DNA of 64,000 nucleotides from an uncultured Clostridia bacterium. Its GTDB lineage: Bacteria; Bacillota; Clostridia; Christensenellales; Aristaeellaceae. The notes below the pieces were generated by a model. It was not told the DNA's origin, did no database searches, and was given only the letters and a program-made list of their open reading frames with translations. The position numbers and the translations under genes were made by a program. The DNA is taken from the NCBI GenBank assembly GCA_947166385.1, contig CAMVEB010000010.1:44233-108232 (forward strand). The letters are read 5' to 3'. Positions 37,201 to 47,210 of the stretch are shown in pieces; the first letter of the stretch is position 1; every line of letters starts with the position of its first letter.

Positions 37201-37847
37201 ACATCCAGATCAATTGAGGTCATGATCTGCTCATTCCATAGTTCATACGGAGGCTCTTTGACGATTTTCTCAAGGAAATCAAAGGGATCAGGGATGCCCA
37301 TCAGGACGTTATACAGATCCTCGACCATCTTCTGGATGTCTTCCAAGCTGAAAGCGGTCATCAGAAAGCCAACAGCCTGCCTGTCCGCGAGGCTGTACTT
37401 ATCCTTGTTGCTGAAGATCTGCTCTGAGGCATCAGAAAAGCACTCATCCATGATGTGCTTCTTTTCAGCGTCCTTTAACACCCGGGGATTCATGGTTGCC
37501 CCGGCATTATCGTTGAACTCCTTCAGCAGTTGGGTGCAGAAGGAGTGGATAGTGCTGATGGTCGCAGTCTCGATCTCGCTCAGCGCTTTGGAAGCCTGAT
37601 TTACTCCCAACTGAGAAGCCTTCTCAAGGAGATCCCGCAGCTTGTCCTTCATGTTCTGAGCCGCGTCTTTAGTGAAGGTGATCACAAGGAATTGGGAAAT
37701 AGACGCCTCCGGATGACGGATCAGCGTCTCTTTGATCTTCTCCACCATGACGGTGGTCTTTCCTGAGCCGGCAGCCGCTGAAACCAGGATGTTCTGGTTC
37801 TGGGCGTTAATGGCTTCCAACTGGGAAGCATTGAACTTCGTCGGCAC
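34155..37847 (-). CDS. addA: Helicase-exonuclease AddAB subunit AddA, with IS-derived C-terminal tail
   Basis: 1230 aa; Walker A VSAAAGSGKTTVMVEKI, YIYVDECQDVSGIQDAI, MTMHKSKGLEFPVVILMDL, TRLLYVAMTRAMQKLCL, nuclease WILIDYKTD; last 45 residues encoded by IS110 sequence. Confidence 0.93.
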   Translation of the reverse strand: MPTKFNASQLEAINAQNQNILVSAAAGSGKTTVMVEKIKETLIRHPEASISQFLVITFTKDAAQNMKDKLRDLLEKASQLGVNQASKALSEIETATISTIHSFCTQLLKEFNDNAGATMNPRVLKDAEKKHIMDECFSDASEQIFSNKDKYSLADRQAVGFLMTAFSLEDIQKMVEDLYNVLMGIPDPFDFLEKIVKEPPYELWNEQIMTSIDLDVLGLEECLRQERELLKDPLALASCYDTVQADDDLIADFLEKYDHTEGIEEKKALLQGTGAAFVKAPTVPRGSDDATKAWKKQFDAVRNSMKGSNGIFSTAVKRIDAMLDEKNERLNGIIQKELRGLELLLRETADQYEKQKLEAGAIDYADMEQIAYRIMSDPDKRNELLAKYKYIYVDECQDVSGIQDAIIKSLTGPGHQFFMVGDIKQSIYGFRHAEPDLFEHERRTYSDDADATERRIFFMDNYRSCKSVVDAVNEVFTEAMDERITDMNYIPEDNLRCNAEGDFGPIDVFLVQKGEEDADKLEAQCEVAGRYIQSLITPSSESSSKEHYLYKDIVILVKVAKGAASAIVDHLKKMHIPVMYEGAPDFFGLAEVKSFLSLLTVIDNLHNDDALVGTLINTPFLFTESELADIRLEKNEYVPFYEAFELCVERNEKPIDIRCKQVVDQLNVWRKICEGMPVPDFIWWLMRETGVYAARGAYPDGKARQANLDALYQRALDGQKAGNMRLSDFISSLREASETKQSDSDDHPAMGVGDNFVRVMTMHKSKGLEFPVVILMDLQKSIRRKRNDEKLRINVSSSGGALGLYLPAIQRRKHSTMDSQGKDAFDIQALRKNISEGTRLLYVAMTRAMQKLCLIGSYKEGDEKLWINQTRAARIWKTDSMLDMIMPAVLQRVKLPEVDETNEDDLWRVSCVSGKAIEETEEAADTVDSRIESVLESDEPMLLFTPEHAEPAPLKTSVTTITQHVKPLSDDDSEETLEDKRKTEEAVRTFRLSSVASKPAFLEDEQETVAAVNIGTATHRFIRLINLDELRKEGASADQIIRAEMARMRERHILTEDEAKMIRLNGVVSFFQSDLGKRMLESKEIKREATFTMRIDPHGPTMVQGIIDCAFKENDEWILIDYKTDHDTAPETFVPRHEMQMNWYRAALERLTRVKVKEMWLFALRAGKAYPVERLTIKSQVFERRKSEENSQTTAAFDKQHSSAGIGRARAMEGTANKATAALAKRECST

Positions 37848-37975
37848 GGGCTAACCCCCTTTCAAACCGGGTAGTGTATGGGGGAATTATACCATGAATC
37901 CCTTTGTTTTTAAAGGCGAAACGTGATATACTTATCTCCTCGGATGCCCGAAAATAAAGGGAAAGGGCGGATTTC

Positions 37976-38146
37976 ATGTACGGAGACAAGAGGGCTTATC
38001 CCAGTCCCTACGATTATCCCAGCGCAGACGACTACTACGAGGCTGTTGATGACTATAACCAGTGGCTGAAAGGCAAAGAGGAAGCGGACGCAATAGCCGC
38101 TGATCTGGCTTATGAAAGACATCTGGAAGAACTGCTGAACAAGTGA
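37976..38146 (+). CDS. Small acidic/aromatic protein of unknown function
   Basis: MYGDKRAYPSPYDYPSADDYYEAVDDYNQWLKGKEEADAIAADLAYERHLEELLNK; tightly spaced with the next ORF. Confidence 0.45.
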   Translation: MYGDKRAYPSPYDYPSADDYYEAVDDYNQWLKGKEEADAIAADLAYERHLEELLNK

Positions 38147-38162
38147 TTGCAGGAGGAGCATT

Positions 38163-38381
38163 ATGCCAAGGAAAAAGAAAGTCTCGGTGGAACAGGAGCA
38201 AGAAAAGCCGGCTCCGAAGAAGAAGGACTACATGATTGCGGTCACGGAAGATGAGTATGATGCCCATCGAGAAGAGCTCGAAAAGCTGGATAACGTAGTA
38301 ATCTTTGTGGATGACGCTGATCGGGATCACTGGATAGGCGCTCAATGGCGACTTGGAGTTGAACCGGATTGGGATTTATAA
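38163..38381 (+). CDS. Small protein of unknown function
   Basis: 72 aa MPRKKKVSVEQEQEKPAPKKKDYMIAVTEDEYDAH...; RBS-like AGGAGG upstream; terminator downstream. Confidence 0.5.
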   Translation: MPRKKKVSVEQEQEKPAPKKKDYMIAVTEDEYDAHREELEKLDNVVIFVDDADRDHWIGAQWRLGVEPDWDL

Positions 38382-38403
38382 TGGCTTCAAGCGACGAATT
38401 ATA

Positions 38404-38424
38404 AAGGGCTCCAGCCCTTTTTTT
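38404..38424 (+). terminator. Rho-independent terminator upstream of the BREX operon
   Basis: AAAGGGCT-CC-AGCCCTTTTTTT. Confidence 0.8.
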
Positions 38425-38450
38425 GTTTTCCTCGTCGTCCCAAATTTTGA

Positions 38451-38479
38451 TTGATTTTTGTAGATAATTGTAGTAAAAT
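38451..38479 (+). promoter_or_regulatory. Sigma-70-type promoter for the BREX operon
   Basis: TTGATT (38451-38456), 17-bp spacer, TAAAAT (38474-38479); repeated TTGTAG elements overlap it. Confidence 0.6.
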
Positions 38480-38514
38480 ATTTTTATTCATTAATGCGTG
38501 AGAGGACGTTTGTT

Positions 38515-38721
38515 ATGGCACGTGAGAAGAAGGATGGATTAGCATTAAACGTAAGGATCGATGCAGGAATCTACCATGAGCTTGAGAGCATCTGCGATGA
38601 TGCTGGCCAAACCAAGACGAAGGTGGTCGAAAGGGCTCTCCAGGCCTATTTTTCCGACTACAGAAGCAAGCAGGAAAAGCTCAAGATGTTGGAAGATTCC
38701 GCGGTGCTGACGAGAGAATAA
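38515..38721 (+). CDS. Ribbon-helix-helix-like small DNA-binding protein
   Basis: MAREKKDGLALNVRIDAGIYHELESICDDAGQTKTKVVERALQAYFSDYRS; first gene of the BREX operon. Confidence 0.75.
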   Translation: MAREKKDGLALNVRIDAGIYHELESICDDAGQTKTKVVERALQAYFSDYRSKQEKLKMLEDSAVLTRE

Positions 38722-38750
38722 CGTGTTCTTTGGAACGAAAGAGGCGAAAG

Positions 38751-39371
38751 ATGAGCGTTAAGCAGATTGGAAGCGGCTGCCCGTACAAGGCGAGCATCAC
38801 CAGAGAGCCTTTCCTGTTTTACGAGATGCGTACGACCGCAAAGCTTATGATGGATGGGTTGTCTGACGATGAGATTGTCCAGCGGATTGTAGCAGAGAAC
38901 CTGTTCCAATATCCCACGGAAAGATCTGTAAAGCGTATGGCAAATGCCTGCGTGAAGCGGTTGCGCGGCATGGATGACATGACTCTGGTAAACGCAATCG
39001 CCACCAAACCAATGGATGTGTCCCGACAGGTATGCCTATATGCAATGATGAAGGAACACCGCCTTATCAGCGACTTCATGCTGACAGTTATCGGAGAAAA
39101 ATACCGGACACAGGATTTATCCTTTGGAAAGATTGACGTTAATACATTTTTCCTCCGATTGCAGGAGCAGGATGACGCGGTTGCCACATGGAGCGAGCAG
39201 ACAGTACAGAAGCTCGGCCAGGTAATTGTCCGGATTCTGGTCGATAATGAGTATCTGGATAATACGCGAGCCAACCATCTTAATCCTGTGCTGATTTCCT
39301 CCACCCTTGAAAACTCTCTCCGTGCAGGAAATGATGCATATATGCTTCCTGCCTTTAACTGCTTCTCGTGA
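38751..39371 (+). CDS. brxA: BrxA-like protein (DUF1819)
   Basis: MSVKQIGSGCPYKASITREPFLFYEMRTTAKLMMDGLSDDEIVQRIVAENLFQYPTERSVKRMANACVKRL; position before brxB. Confidence 0.88.
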   Translation: MSVKQIGSGCPYKASITREPFLFYEMRTTAKLMMDGLSDDEIVQRIVAENLFQYPTERSVKRMANACVKRLRGMDDMTLVNAIATKPMDVSRQVCLYAMMKEHRLISDFMLTVIGEKYRTQDLSFGKIDVNTFFLRLQEQDDAVATWSEQTVQKLGQVIVRILVDNEYLDNTRANHLNPVLISSTLENSLRAGNDAYMLPAFNCFS

Positions 39372-39375
39372 GGTG

Positions 39376-39939
39376 ATGAGTATGCAAACGATCGAAGAAC
39401 GTTTGGATCGCGTCAGGAAACTACTGAGTGACAGTGATTTCCTTTCCGGAAAAGGACTAAGCAATGAAGTCAATTTCCGAATTTTCCCTTATGATCCCAA
39501 GGATGAAATGGCCGTACGCCATTTTACAGAGCAGATACTCACAGACACATCGTTACCTTGCCGGATCATACATCGGAATCTGTATAAGGTATTTCTGGAA
39601 ATCTGCGATGATATCGGAATTCTGGATACCATTCCGGATATGGAAGCTGAAGACGGGAGCGCTTATCTGCTTGAACAGATCCATGAGGCAATCGGTGAAT
39701 CTGAGTTTGTTGCAAAGATTGACTATCCGGATCACGCGCCGGGAGATGTTGTTCTGCTGACTGGCGTGGGTGAAGTTTTTCCCTTCATGCGGATTCACGC
39801 TTTACTTGAAGGATTGCAGCCTTATTTCACGGGCGTTCCTATTGTTGTTCTTTATCCCGGCGACTATGACGGACATCATGTAAAGCTGTTCGGAAGGCTG
39901 CCAGCCAATGATTACTATCGTGCATTCAGCATTGTTTAA
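39376..39939 (+). CDS. brxB: BrxB-like protein (DUF1788)
   Basis: MSMQTIEERLDRVRKLLSDSDFLSGKGLSNEVNFRIFPYDPKDE...GVGEVFPFMRIHALLEGLQPYFTGVPIVVLYPGDYDG. Confidence 0.92.
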   Translation: MSMQTIEERLDRVRKLLSDSDFLSGKGLSNEVNFRIFPYDPKDEMAVRHFTEQILTDTSLPCRIIHRNLYKVFLEICDDIGILDTIPDMEAEDGSAYLLEQIHEAIGESEFVAKIDYPDHAPGDVVLLTGVGEVFPFMRIHALLEGLQPYFTGVPIVVLYPGDYDGHHVKLFGRLPANDYYRAFSIV

Positions 39940-39953
39940 GGAGGAAGCCTCAA

Positions 39954-42900
39954 ATGATTATTCGTGATATGTTTGAAAAGCCGATCGACCGGCCCATTAA
40001 CGGCGTCATCAAAGTTGACGAAGAAGTGGAAAAGGTCATCGAGCAGGAAGTTGGTGAGTATGTTATCACCAATGAGCTGAAAAAGCACTTCATCACCTTC
40101 TTCAGCTTCTATGCTGATGCACTGGATATTCCGACCGCCGATATTGGCGTGTGGATCTCCGGCTTCTTTGGAAGCGGTAAATCTCACTTCCTGAAGATGC
40201 TCTCCTACATTATGGAGAATAAGGAAATTGGCGGTGTCAGGACTGTGGAACGCTTCCGCGAAAAGTTTGAGGATGACCCGGCCACTTTCATGCTGATTGA
40301 TAAAGCGACTAAGCCTGAAACGGAAACGATCCTGTTCAACATCGGGATTCAGAGTTCCATCAACAAAGACGACACCGCAGTTCAACGTGTGTTCGCCAAG
40401 GTCTTCTATGAGCACTTGGGACTATACGGCAGGAACCTGAAAGTAGCGCAACTGGAGTATTACATTCTCCGGCAAGGAAAGTATGATGCTTTCAAGGCAG
40501 CATATCAGAAGCGAAGCGGCAAGATCTGGGAGGATGACCGTCAGGGATTCGCCTTCAAAGGCAAGTTTATTGTCCCGACACTGATGGAAGTACTCGATAT
40601 GAGCGAGGATCATGCTAACGCTTGGTTCAAGGATAAAGCGCCGATCGAATTCTCCATTGAGCTTCTGGTTTCCCAGATCAAAGAATACGTGGAGAGCAAG
40701 TCAAAGGACTTTCATCTGTTGTTCATGGCAGACGAAGTTGGTCAGTATGTGGGCACCAACGTCAGTCTCCTGCTTGACCTGCAGGGCGTGATCGAAAAGC
40801 TGGGCAGTGAGTGCAAAGGAAGGGTCTGGGTCATCTGTACCGGCCAGTCCGCGCTGGATGAAATCATTAAGGTTCGTTCCGATGAGTTCTCACGGATTCA
40901 GGATCGTTTCAAGACCCGCCTGAGCCTGTCATCCTCTTCTGTGGACGAAGTTATTCAGCGCCGTCTGCTCAAGAAGACTCCCGAGGCGGAAGCCCTGCTG
41001 GAAAACGAGTATGATCAGAACGCGGCGGTACTGCGTAATCTGTTTGCTTTCACCACAAACATCGTTGCCATTAAGAGGGATTATCTTGGCGGGCAGGAGT
41101 TCGCCGCAAACTATCCCTTTATTCCATACCAGTTCATTCTGTTGCAGCGTGTGTTCACTGAAATCCGTCGGCATGGCAATTCCGGTAAGAACTCATCGGA
41201 CAGTGCGCGTCCGATGTTGGCAGGTTTCCAGGAAGCCATCACCATGGTTACGGAGCAGGATACGGTGAAGAGTATTCTTGATAAAGACGAGAATGCCATT
41301 GTTCCGTTCTTCCGATTCTATGACACAGTGCATCGTTCTCTTGATCCTGCTATTCGGAACGTTATTGAAAAAGCTATCCGAGACGCAGAGAAAGGATTTG
41401 GCATTCAGAAGGACGATGTCAACGTTCTGAAACTACTGTATCTCCTGCGCTACATTCAGGAATACATGCCCGCCACCCTGGACAATCTGACCATCCTGAT
41501 GGCTGACGATATCCGGATGGACAAACTGGCCCGCAAGGCTGAGATTCAGGCAAGTCTGGATCGCTTAATGAGCCAGAATTATATTGCCAGACATGCAGAT
41601 CAGTATAATTTCCTGACGGACGAAGAACAGGACATCCAGCGTGAAATTACCAACACCCCTGTTGACACAGCAAAGATCTCTGAACGTATCGGCGGCATTA
41701 TCTATGGCAGCATCTACACGAACAAGAAATTCCACTTCGGCAAGTCCGATTTCCCATTCGATCAGTTAGTTGATGGCCATGCTATTGGTGTTCTGACCGG
41801 TGGTATGCGGCTGCGTGTGTTGACAGATGCTACTCCCGAGGAGATGAAGACTGATTTCAGGCTGATGACGGAAAGCAAGGGTAAAGAAGTTGTCGTCGTG
41901 CTCGCAGAGACAGATTACTTCAAGGCATTGGAAAGCGCCATGAAGATCCGCCAGTATGTCAAAGGACAGAACCTCACACAGAAGCCCAAGTCTGTCCAAG
42001 ATATCATTCGTGATCAGCAGGAAGAAGCCACTCGTCTGGAAGAAAGGGCAGAACAGCAGATTCGTCAAGCAATCGAGGAAGGCGTTCTCTTCGCAGACGG
42101 TGAAAAGCTTGATCTGCATGGCGGGGATGCAAAATCCAGAATTGATAAGGCACTGGAATACCTTGTAACTCACGTATACAGCGAATTGGACAAGATTACC
42201 CGATTTGCAGATTCAGATGCAGACGTTATTGCTGTACTGAATGGAACATCAAGTGATAGCCTCGCTTATGGCATGCAGCATAATCAGGAAGCTGCTGATG
42301 CCATCTATGAGCGGCTTGTTCTGCAAGACAAGAAAAAGATGCCCACTTCTATGGCTGATATCCAGAAGTGGTTCAGCGATATGCCCTATGGTTGGAGAGA
42401 AATCGATATTGCCGCTGTTGTAGCCAAGCTGATCTTTGAGCAGAGGGTAACAATCAAGTATGCCGGATCTACGATTCAGCCAGACAATCCTAAACTGCCA
42501 GATCTTCTGCGCAAGAAAACCGAAACCGGCAAGACTTCCATCAGCATGCGCCACATCATTGCGAAGGAGCAGTTGAAGACAGTGCGTCTTTTCCTTCAGG
42601 ACTATTTCGACGTCATGAGTATTCCTGAAGACGAGGACGGACTTGTTCACTTCATTATCGAGAAGTTTGGCGAACAGAAAAAGCATTATGAAGAGCTGGA
42701 TGCACGCTATAACGGACACAAGTATCCGGATCGCGTGATCCTTTCAAAGGCTCTGACGCTGACCAACGAGATCCTGCAGCAGCAGAAAGACAACGCCGCG
42801 CTGATCAGCCGTATTCAGCAGCGTGAAGGAGATCTGGAAGACAGCCGGGACGATATGGGTCGTCTGGAAGCCTTCTTTGCAACTCAGGTGGATACTTTTG

Positions 42901-43538
42901 ATAAGGCAACTCGCTTCATGGAAGACATCAACAACGATCTGGAATATGTGGATGTTAACGAAAATGCGCATAAGGCACTTTGTGAAATCCGCCTGATTCT
43001 GATGATTCCGCAGCAGGGACCTTACAACTATAAACGCATTCCCGAACTGAACACCCACATGGCAACAGTCACAACTGTCCACGATCAACTGCTGGAGACA
43101 AAACGTCAGGATCTTCAGGAACGAATTGCTGCCGGCATGGGCGCTGTGCATGAATTGATTGGTGCGAATCCAACAGACGAGCATCTGAAGAGCTATCTTA
43201 CAAAGGCTGATGCGTATTTTGTCAGTCGGCGCGAAAAGGTCAAAGAACTGACCAGTCTGGCTTTACTGGATGGCATGGTACAGCCGATGCAGGATTATAC
43301 GGATGATATCGTCGACAAGATTAACAAGTATCTCCATCCACAACCCAAGTCCACACCCAAACCCGACCCCAATCCTTCTCCGGCACCTCAGCCCAAGCGC
43401 ATCAAGCAGGTATACCGCAATTACACATTCCCTGCCCAGCGGTTAGGGAGCGAGGCCGAGATTGATGCTTATGTGGAAGGCATCCGAGCAAAGCTGAAGA
43501 GCGCTCTAAATGGCGTAGACATACTGGATGTGAAGTAA
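39954..43538 (+). CDS. brxC: BrxC-like P-loop ATPase
   Basis: 1194 aa; MIIRDMFEKPIDRPINGVIKVD, Walker A SGFFGSGKSHFLKML, LLFMADEVGQYVG. Confidence 0.95.
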   Translation: MIIRDMFEKPIDRPINGVIKVDEEVEKVIEQEVGEYVITNELKKHFITFFSFYADALDIPTADIGVWISGFFGSGKSHFLKMLSYIMENKEIGGVRTVERFREKFEDDPATFMLIDKATKPETETILFNIGIQSSINKDDTAVQRVFAKVFYEHLGLYGRNLKVAQLEYYILRQGKYDAFKAAYQKRSGKIWEDDRQGFAFKGKFIVPTLMEVLDMSEDHANAWFKDKAPIEFSIELLVSQIKEYVESKSKDFHLLFMADEVGQYVGTNVSLLLDLQGVIEKLGSECKGRVWVICTGQSALDEIIKVRSDEFSRIQDRFKTRLSLSSSSVDEVIQRRLLKKTPEAEALLENEYDQNAAVLRNLFAFTTNIVAIKRDYLGGQEFAANYPFIPYQFILLQRVFTEIRRHGNSGKNSSDSARPMLAGFQEAITMVTEQDTVKSILDKDENAIVPFFRFYDTVHRSLDPAIRNVIEKAIRDAEKGFGIQKDDVNVLKLLYLLRYIQEYMPATLDNLTILMADDIRMDKLARKAEIQASLDRLMSQNYIARHADQYNFLTDEEQDIQREITNTPVDTAKISERIGGIIYGSIYTNKKFHFGKSDFPFDQLVDGHAIGVLTGGMRLRVLTDATPEEMKTDFRLMTESKGKEVVVVLAETDYFKALESAMKIRQYVKGQNLTQKPKSVQDIIRDQQEEATRLEERAEQQIRQAIEEGVLFADGEKLDLHGGDAKSRIDKALEYLVTHVYSELDKITRFADSDADVIAVLNGTSSDSLAYGMQHNQEAADAIYERLVLQDKKKMPTSMADIQKWFSDMPYGWREIDIAAVVAKLIFEQRVTIKYAGSTIQPDNPKLPDLLRKKTETGKTSISMRHIIAKEQLKTVRLFLQDYFDVMSIPEDEDGLVHFIIEKFGEQKKHYEELDARYNGHKYPDRVILSKALTLTNEILQQQKDNAALISRIQQREGDLEDSRDDMGRLEAFFATQVDTFDKATRFMEDINNDLEYVDVNENAHKALCEIRLILMIPQQGPYNYKRIPELNTHMATVTTVHDQLLETKRQDLQERIAAGMGAVHELIGANPTDEHLKSYLTKADAYFVSRREKVKELTSLALLDGMVQPMQDYTDDIVDKINKYLHPQPKSTPKPDPNPSPAPQPKRIKQVYRNYTFPAQRLGSEAEIDAYVEGIRAKLKSALNGVDILDVK

Positions 43539-43559
43539 GAATCAGGAGGCTATGGCTTC

Positions 43560-46500
43560 ATGGATAAGAACGCAATCAAAAAGTATGCCATCTGGGCACG
43601 AAGAGAACTGATCGCCCGTGTGTCCCAGAAAGCGGAACAGTATGGCATTACGGAACAGAATATTATTGATGAAAACGCGGAGAAAATTCAAGGCGTAGTG
43701 CTGACGCCTGCCCAGGTACGGCAACGCCAGACACTGATCCAGCTTATCCGCCGGGATAGCTATCAGCAAGCCATGGAAGAAGTGGCCTATACCTGGTTTA
43801 ACCGCTTTATTGCTCTGCGCTTCATGGAAGTCAATGATTACCTGCCCGGCCACACCAGCGTTTTTACCGATGATCAAAATGCGTTCAAACCAAAGATTTT
43901 GTCTGATGCTTTGCATCTGGAACTCCCTGGAATGAGCATGGACAAAGTAATTGAACTGAAAGAAGCCAATAAGTCCGAAGAACTCTACCAGTATTTGTTA
44001 ATTACTCTCTGTAACTATCTGAATACTATTCTTCCAGGAATGTTCCAGCGAATTGATGACTATACTGAGCTTCTTTTCCCGGAACATCTTTTGCGTGAAG
44101 GAAGCGTGCTTGAGCAATTGGTAGCCATGATCCCGCGGGAAGACTGGCTAGACGCTGTGCAGATCATCGGCTGGCTGTATCAGTATTACAACGCCGAGCC
44201 CAAGGATCAGGTATTTGCAAATCTGAAAAAGAATATCAAGATCAGCAAGGAAAACATTCCTGCAGCCACTCAGCTTTTCACTCCGGATTGGATCGTGCGC
44301 TACATGGTCGAAAACAGCCTAGGCCGTCTATGGGTGGAAGGCCATCCGAATGACAACCTGAAATCCGGATGGAAATACTATTTGGAGGAGGCTGAGCAGG
44401 AATCGGAAGTACAAGCACAGCTTGTGAAGATTCGGGAGCTGTATGCCCAAATGAAGCCGGAGGAGATCCGCTGCATCGATCCCTGTATGGGCAGTGGGCA
44501 TATACTGGTTTATCTCTTTGATGTTCTGGTACAGATTTATGAAGCCTATGGTTATCCAACCCGAGAAGCGGTAGCGAGCATTGTTCAAAACAATCTCTGG
44601 GGATTGGATATTGATGACCGTGCTGCACAACTGGCCTACTTTTCTGTCATGATGAAGGCACGCCAGTACGATAAAGGCTGGTTCCGACGCGGAATTGAAC
44701 CACATGTGTTTGCATTGCAAGATAGTCCTGAAATTAAAGAGGAGATCTTAGATCGCTTTGGAGAGCAGAGGGACGCAGCATCTCGAGTAGTAGATACTTT
44801 TAAGAACGCCAAGGAATATGGCAGCATCATTCAACCAGATGTGTCTTTGGAAGAGTTGGATGCTTTGCAACAAGTGTTAATCCATCAAGACGAGATGTCT
44901 ACAATGGGAAATCTGGCAACTCAAGCTATAGTCGATGAGATGATCAGTATAATGAACCCACTGATTCTTCAGGCACGTGCTTTGACACAAAAATACCATG
45001 TAGTAGTTACAAATCCTCCCTATATGGGTAGTAACGGTATGAGTGAAGCTTTGTCTGAATACGTGAATAAATATTATCAAGATGAAAAATCAGATATGTT
45101 TGCGGTTTTCATTGAACGTGCCAAGCAGATGACAGATGAATCAATGTACTATGCTCTAATTACACAGCCTTCAATTCTTTTTCTTGCATCCTTTGAGAAG
45201 CTTAGAAGACGAATTGTTATGGAGCAAAACATCAGCTCATGGGTTCATATGGGGCGCGGGATATTTGGCATTGACTTTGGATCAACAGCATTTGTCCTAA
45301 GAAACTCATATATTAAACACTTCTGCGCAAGATTTTTTAGGCTACATGCACGCACCTTCCAATATATCAATCCTGACGATATTGAAAGATTGTTTCTACT
45401 TGCTGCACGAGATGAGTCTTTCACATATGATTTTAGCAAATATGATACTAAAACATTCTCATTTGATGAGCAAGTTGTCCTCGATGAGCTAGATGATTCA
45501 AGCGATATTACGGTTGGAGAACAAAAGCTTCATTATTACGCCTTCCAAGACAATTTTAAACTGTTACCAAGCACACCTATTGCTTACTGGGCTGGAACAT
45601 CTGTTTTCTCGGCATTTGAAAAAGGCAGACCGATTAAGAGCATTGCGTCGCCCGTTGAAGGCATCAAAACAGGTGATAATGAAAGATTCCTACGATATTG
45701 GTTCGAAGTAGATGCAACTGCAACTGTTCTTCTTAATAATGGATCTCCAAAATGGTACAAACATGCAAAGGGTGGGCCGTATAGGCGTTGGTATGGAAAT
45801 CTTGAATATGTGATTAATTGGCAGAACAATGGCGAAGAACTACGCCACTTTAAAAAAGCCACTATATCAAATGAACATCTCTTCTTCACTGATGCATTCA
45901 CATGGTCATATATATCTGCCGGGAAGATTTCAACACGATGTGTAGGGAATGATATTTTATACAACAATAAAGGCCCTGCCTGTTATTGTTCAAAAGATAT
46001 AAAATACTATCTGCTTGGGCTAAGTAATAGTGTGGTATTTAACTATATCCTTGGATTTTGGGCAGCCACAATGGACTACAAGCCAGGTAATATTGCAGCA
46101 TTCCCTTACCTCAACATTGAAGATAAAAACACAATTAACGTGTTAGTTGAGGATAGTATTACTTTATCGAGAATTGACTGGGATTCATTTGAAATCTCTT
46201 GGGATTTTGATGTTCATCCCATTGTCCGCTGGAGTCGCAATCTGCGTGATGCTACATCAATTGCAGAAACCCTGGATTACTATTACGGCTATACACCTGA
46301 AGTGCATAGCACCGTGGAGCTCTGCTATATGCTTTGGCAAGGCGAATGTGACGATCGCTTTAAGAAACTGAAAGCCAATGAAGAAGAACTAAATAGAATC
46401 TTCATTGACATCTATGAATTGCAGAACGAATTGACGTCTGAAGTGACTGATAGAGATGTAACCGTCCGTAAAGCTGATCTAGGTCGTGACATCCGTAGCC

Positions 46501-47195
46501 TTGTTTCCTACGCTGTTGGTTGCATGTTGGGTCGGTATTCTCTGGATAAAAATGGACTGATTTACGCTGGAGGAGAATGGGATGCATCGCAATATGCGAC
46601 TTATCCTGCCGATGCCGATGGTGTTTTACCGATTACGGATGATGAGTACTTCTCTGATGATATAGTAACCATGTTTGTGGGCTGGACCAGGATTGTATTT
46701 GGTCCAGATAGTCTGGAAGATAATTTAAAGTATATCGCTACTGCCTTGTATCCCAATGGTGGCGGCACTGCACGTGAACTCATTCGCCAGTACTTCCTGA
46801 ACGATTTCTACAAGGATCACTTAAAGATATATCAGAAACGGCCCATTTACTGGCTGTTTGATGCGGGCAAGAAAAATAGCTTCAAGTGTCTGATCTATCT
46901 GCATCGCTATCGCCCAGACACCATTGCCCGTGTGCGCACTGACTATGTTCATGAAATGCAGGCTCGCTATCGCACTACTATGGAGGAGCTTACTCACCGA
47001 GTAGATACTGCTGTTGGTTCCGAGCGTGTCCGCTTACAAAAACAACTGACAAAGATTCAAGGTCAGGAAGAAGAACTACGCAAGTATGAGGAAAAAATTC
47101 ACCACTATGCCGATATGATGCTCCAATTAGACTTGGATGATGGTGTGAAAATGAACTATACAAAGCTGGCAGACGTGCTGGCACCGATTAAGTAA
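43560..47195 (+). CDS. pglX: PglX adenine-specific methyltransferase (BREX type 1), copy 1
   Basis: 1211 aa; IDPCMGSGHILVYLFDVL and VVVTNPPYMGSNGMSE (NPPY); C-terminal KRPIYWLFDAGKKNSFKCLIYLHRY. Confidence 0.96.
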   Translation: MDKNAIKKYAIWARRELIARVSQKAEQYGITEQNIIDENAEKIQGVVLTPAQVRQRQTLIQLIRRDSYQQAMEEVAYTWFNRFIALRFMEVNDYLPGHTSVFTDDQNAFKPKILSDALHLELPGMSMDKVIELKEANKSEELYQYLLITLCNYLNTILPGMFQRIDDYTELLFPEHLLREGSVLEQLVAMIPREDWLDAVQIIGWLYQYYNAEPKDQVFANLKKNIKISKENIPAATQLFTPDWIVRYMVENSLGRLWVEGHPNDNLKSGWKYYLEEAEQESEVQAQLVKIRELYAQMKPEEIRCIDPCMGSGHILVYLFDVLVQIYEAYGYPTREAVASIVQNNLWGLDIDDRAAQLAYFSVMMKARQYDKGWFRRGIEPHVFALQDSPEIKEEILDRFGEQRDAASRVVDTFKNAKEYGSIIQPDVSLEELDALQQVLIHQDEMSTMGNLATQAIVDEMISIMNPLILQARALTQKYHVVVTNPPYMGSNGMSEALSEYVNKYYQDEKSDMFAVFIERAKQMTDESMYYALITQPSILFLASFEKLRRRIVMEQNISSWVHMGRGIFGIDFGSTAFVLRNSYIKHFCARFFRLHARTFQYINPDDIERLFLLAARDESFTYDFSKYDTKTFSFDEQVVLDELDDSSDITVGEQKLHYYAFQDNFKLLPSTPIAYWAGTSVFSAFEKGRPIKSIASPVEGIKTGDNERFLRYWFEVDATATVLLNNGSPKWYKHAKGGPYRRWYGNLEYVINWQNNGEELRHFKKATISNEHLFFTDAFTWSYISAGKISTRCVGNDILYNNKGPACYCSKDIKYYLLGLSNSVVFNYILGFWAATMDYKPGNIAAFPYLNIEDKNTINVLVEDSITLSRIDWDSFEISWDFDVHPIVRWSRNLRDATSIAETLDYYYGYTPEVHSTVELCYMLWQGECDDRFKKLKANEEELNRIFIDIYELQNELTSEVTDRDVTVRKADLGRDIRSLVSYAVGCMLGRYSLDKNGLIYAGGEWDASQYATYPADADGVLPITDDEYFSDDIVTMFVGWTRIVFGPDSLEDNLKYIATALYPNGGGTARELIRQYFLNDFYKDHLKIYQKRPIYWLFDAGKKNSFKCLIYLHRYRPDTIARVRTDYVHEMQARYRTTMEELTHRVDTAVGSERVRLQKQLTKIQGQEEELRKYEEKIHHYADMMLQLDLDDGVKMNYTKLADVLAPIK

Positions 47196-47210
47196 GTTGG
47201 AGGTTTCCCG

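Noticed and set aside
34692-37217. Plus-strand ORFs of 157-221 aa across addA
   Set aside because: Antisense to addA, whose helicase motifs fix the true frame.
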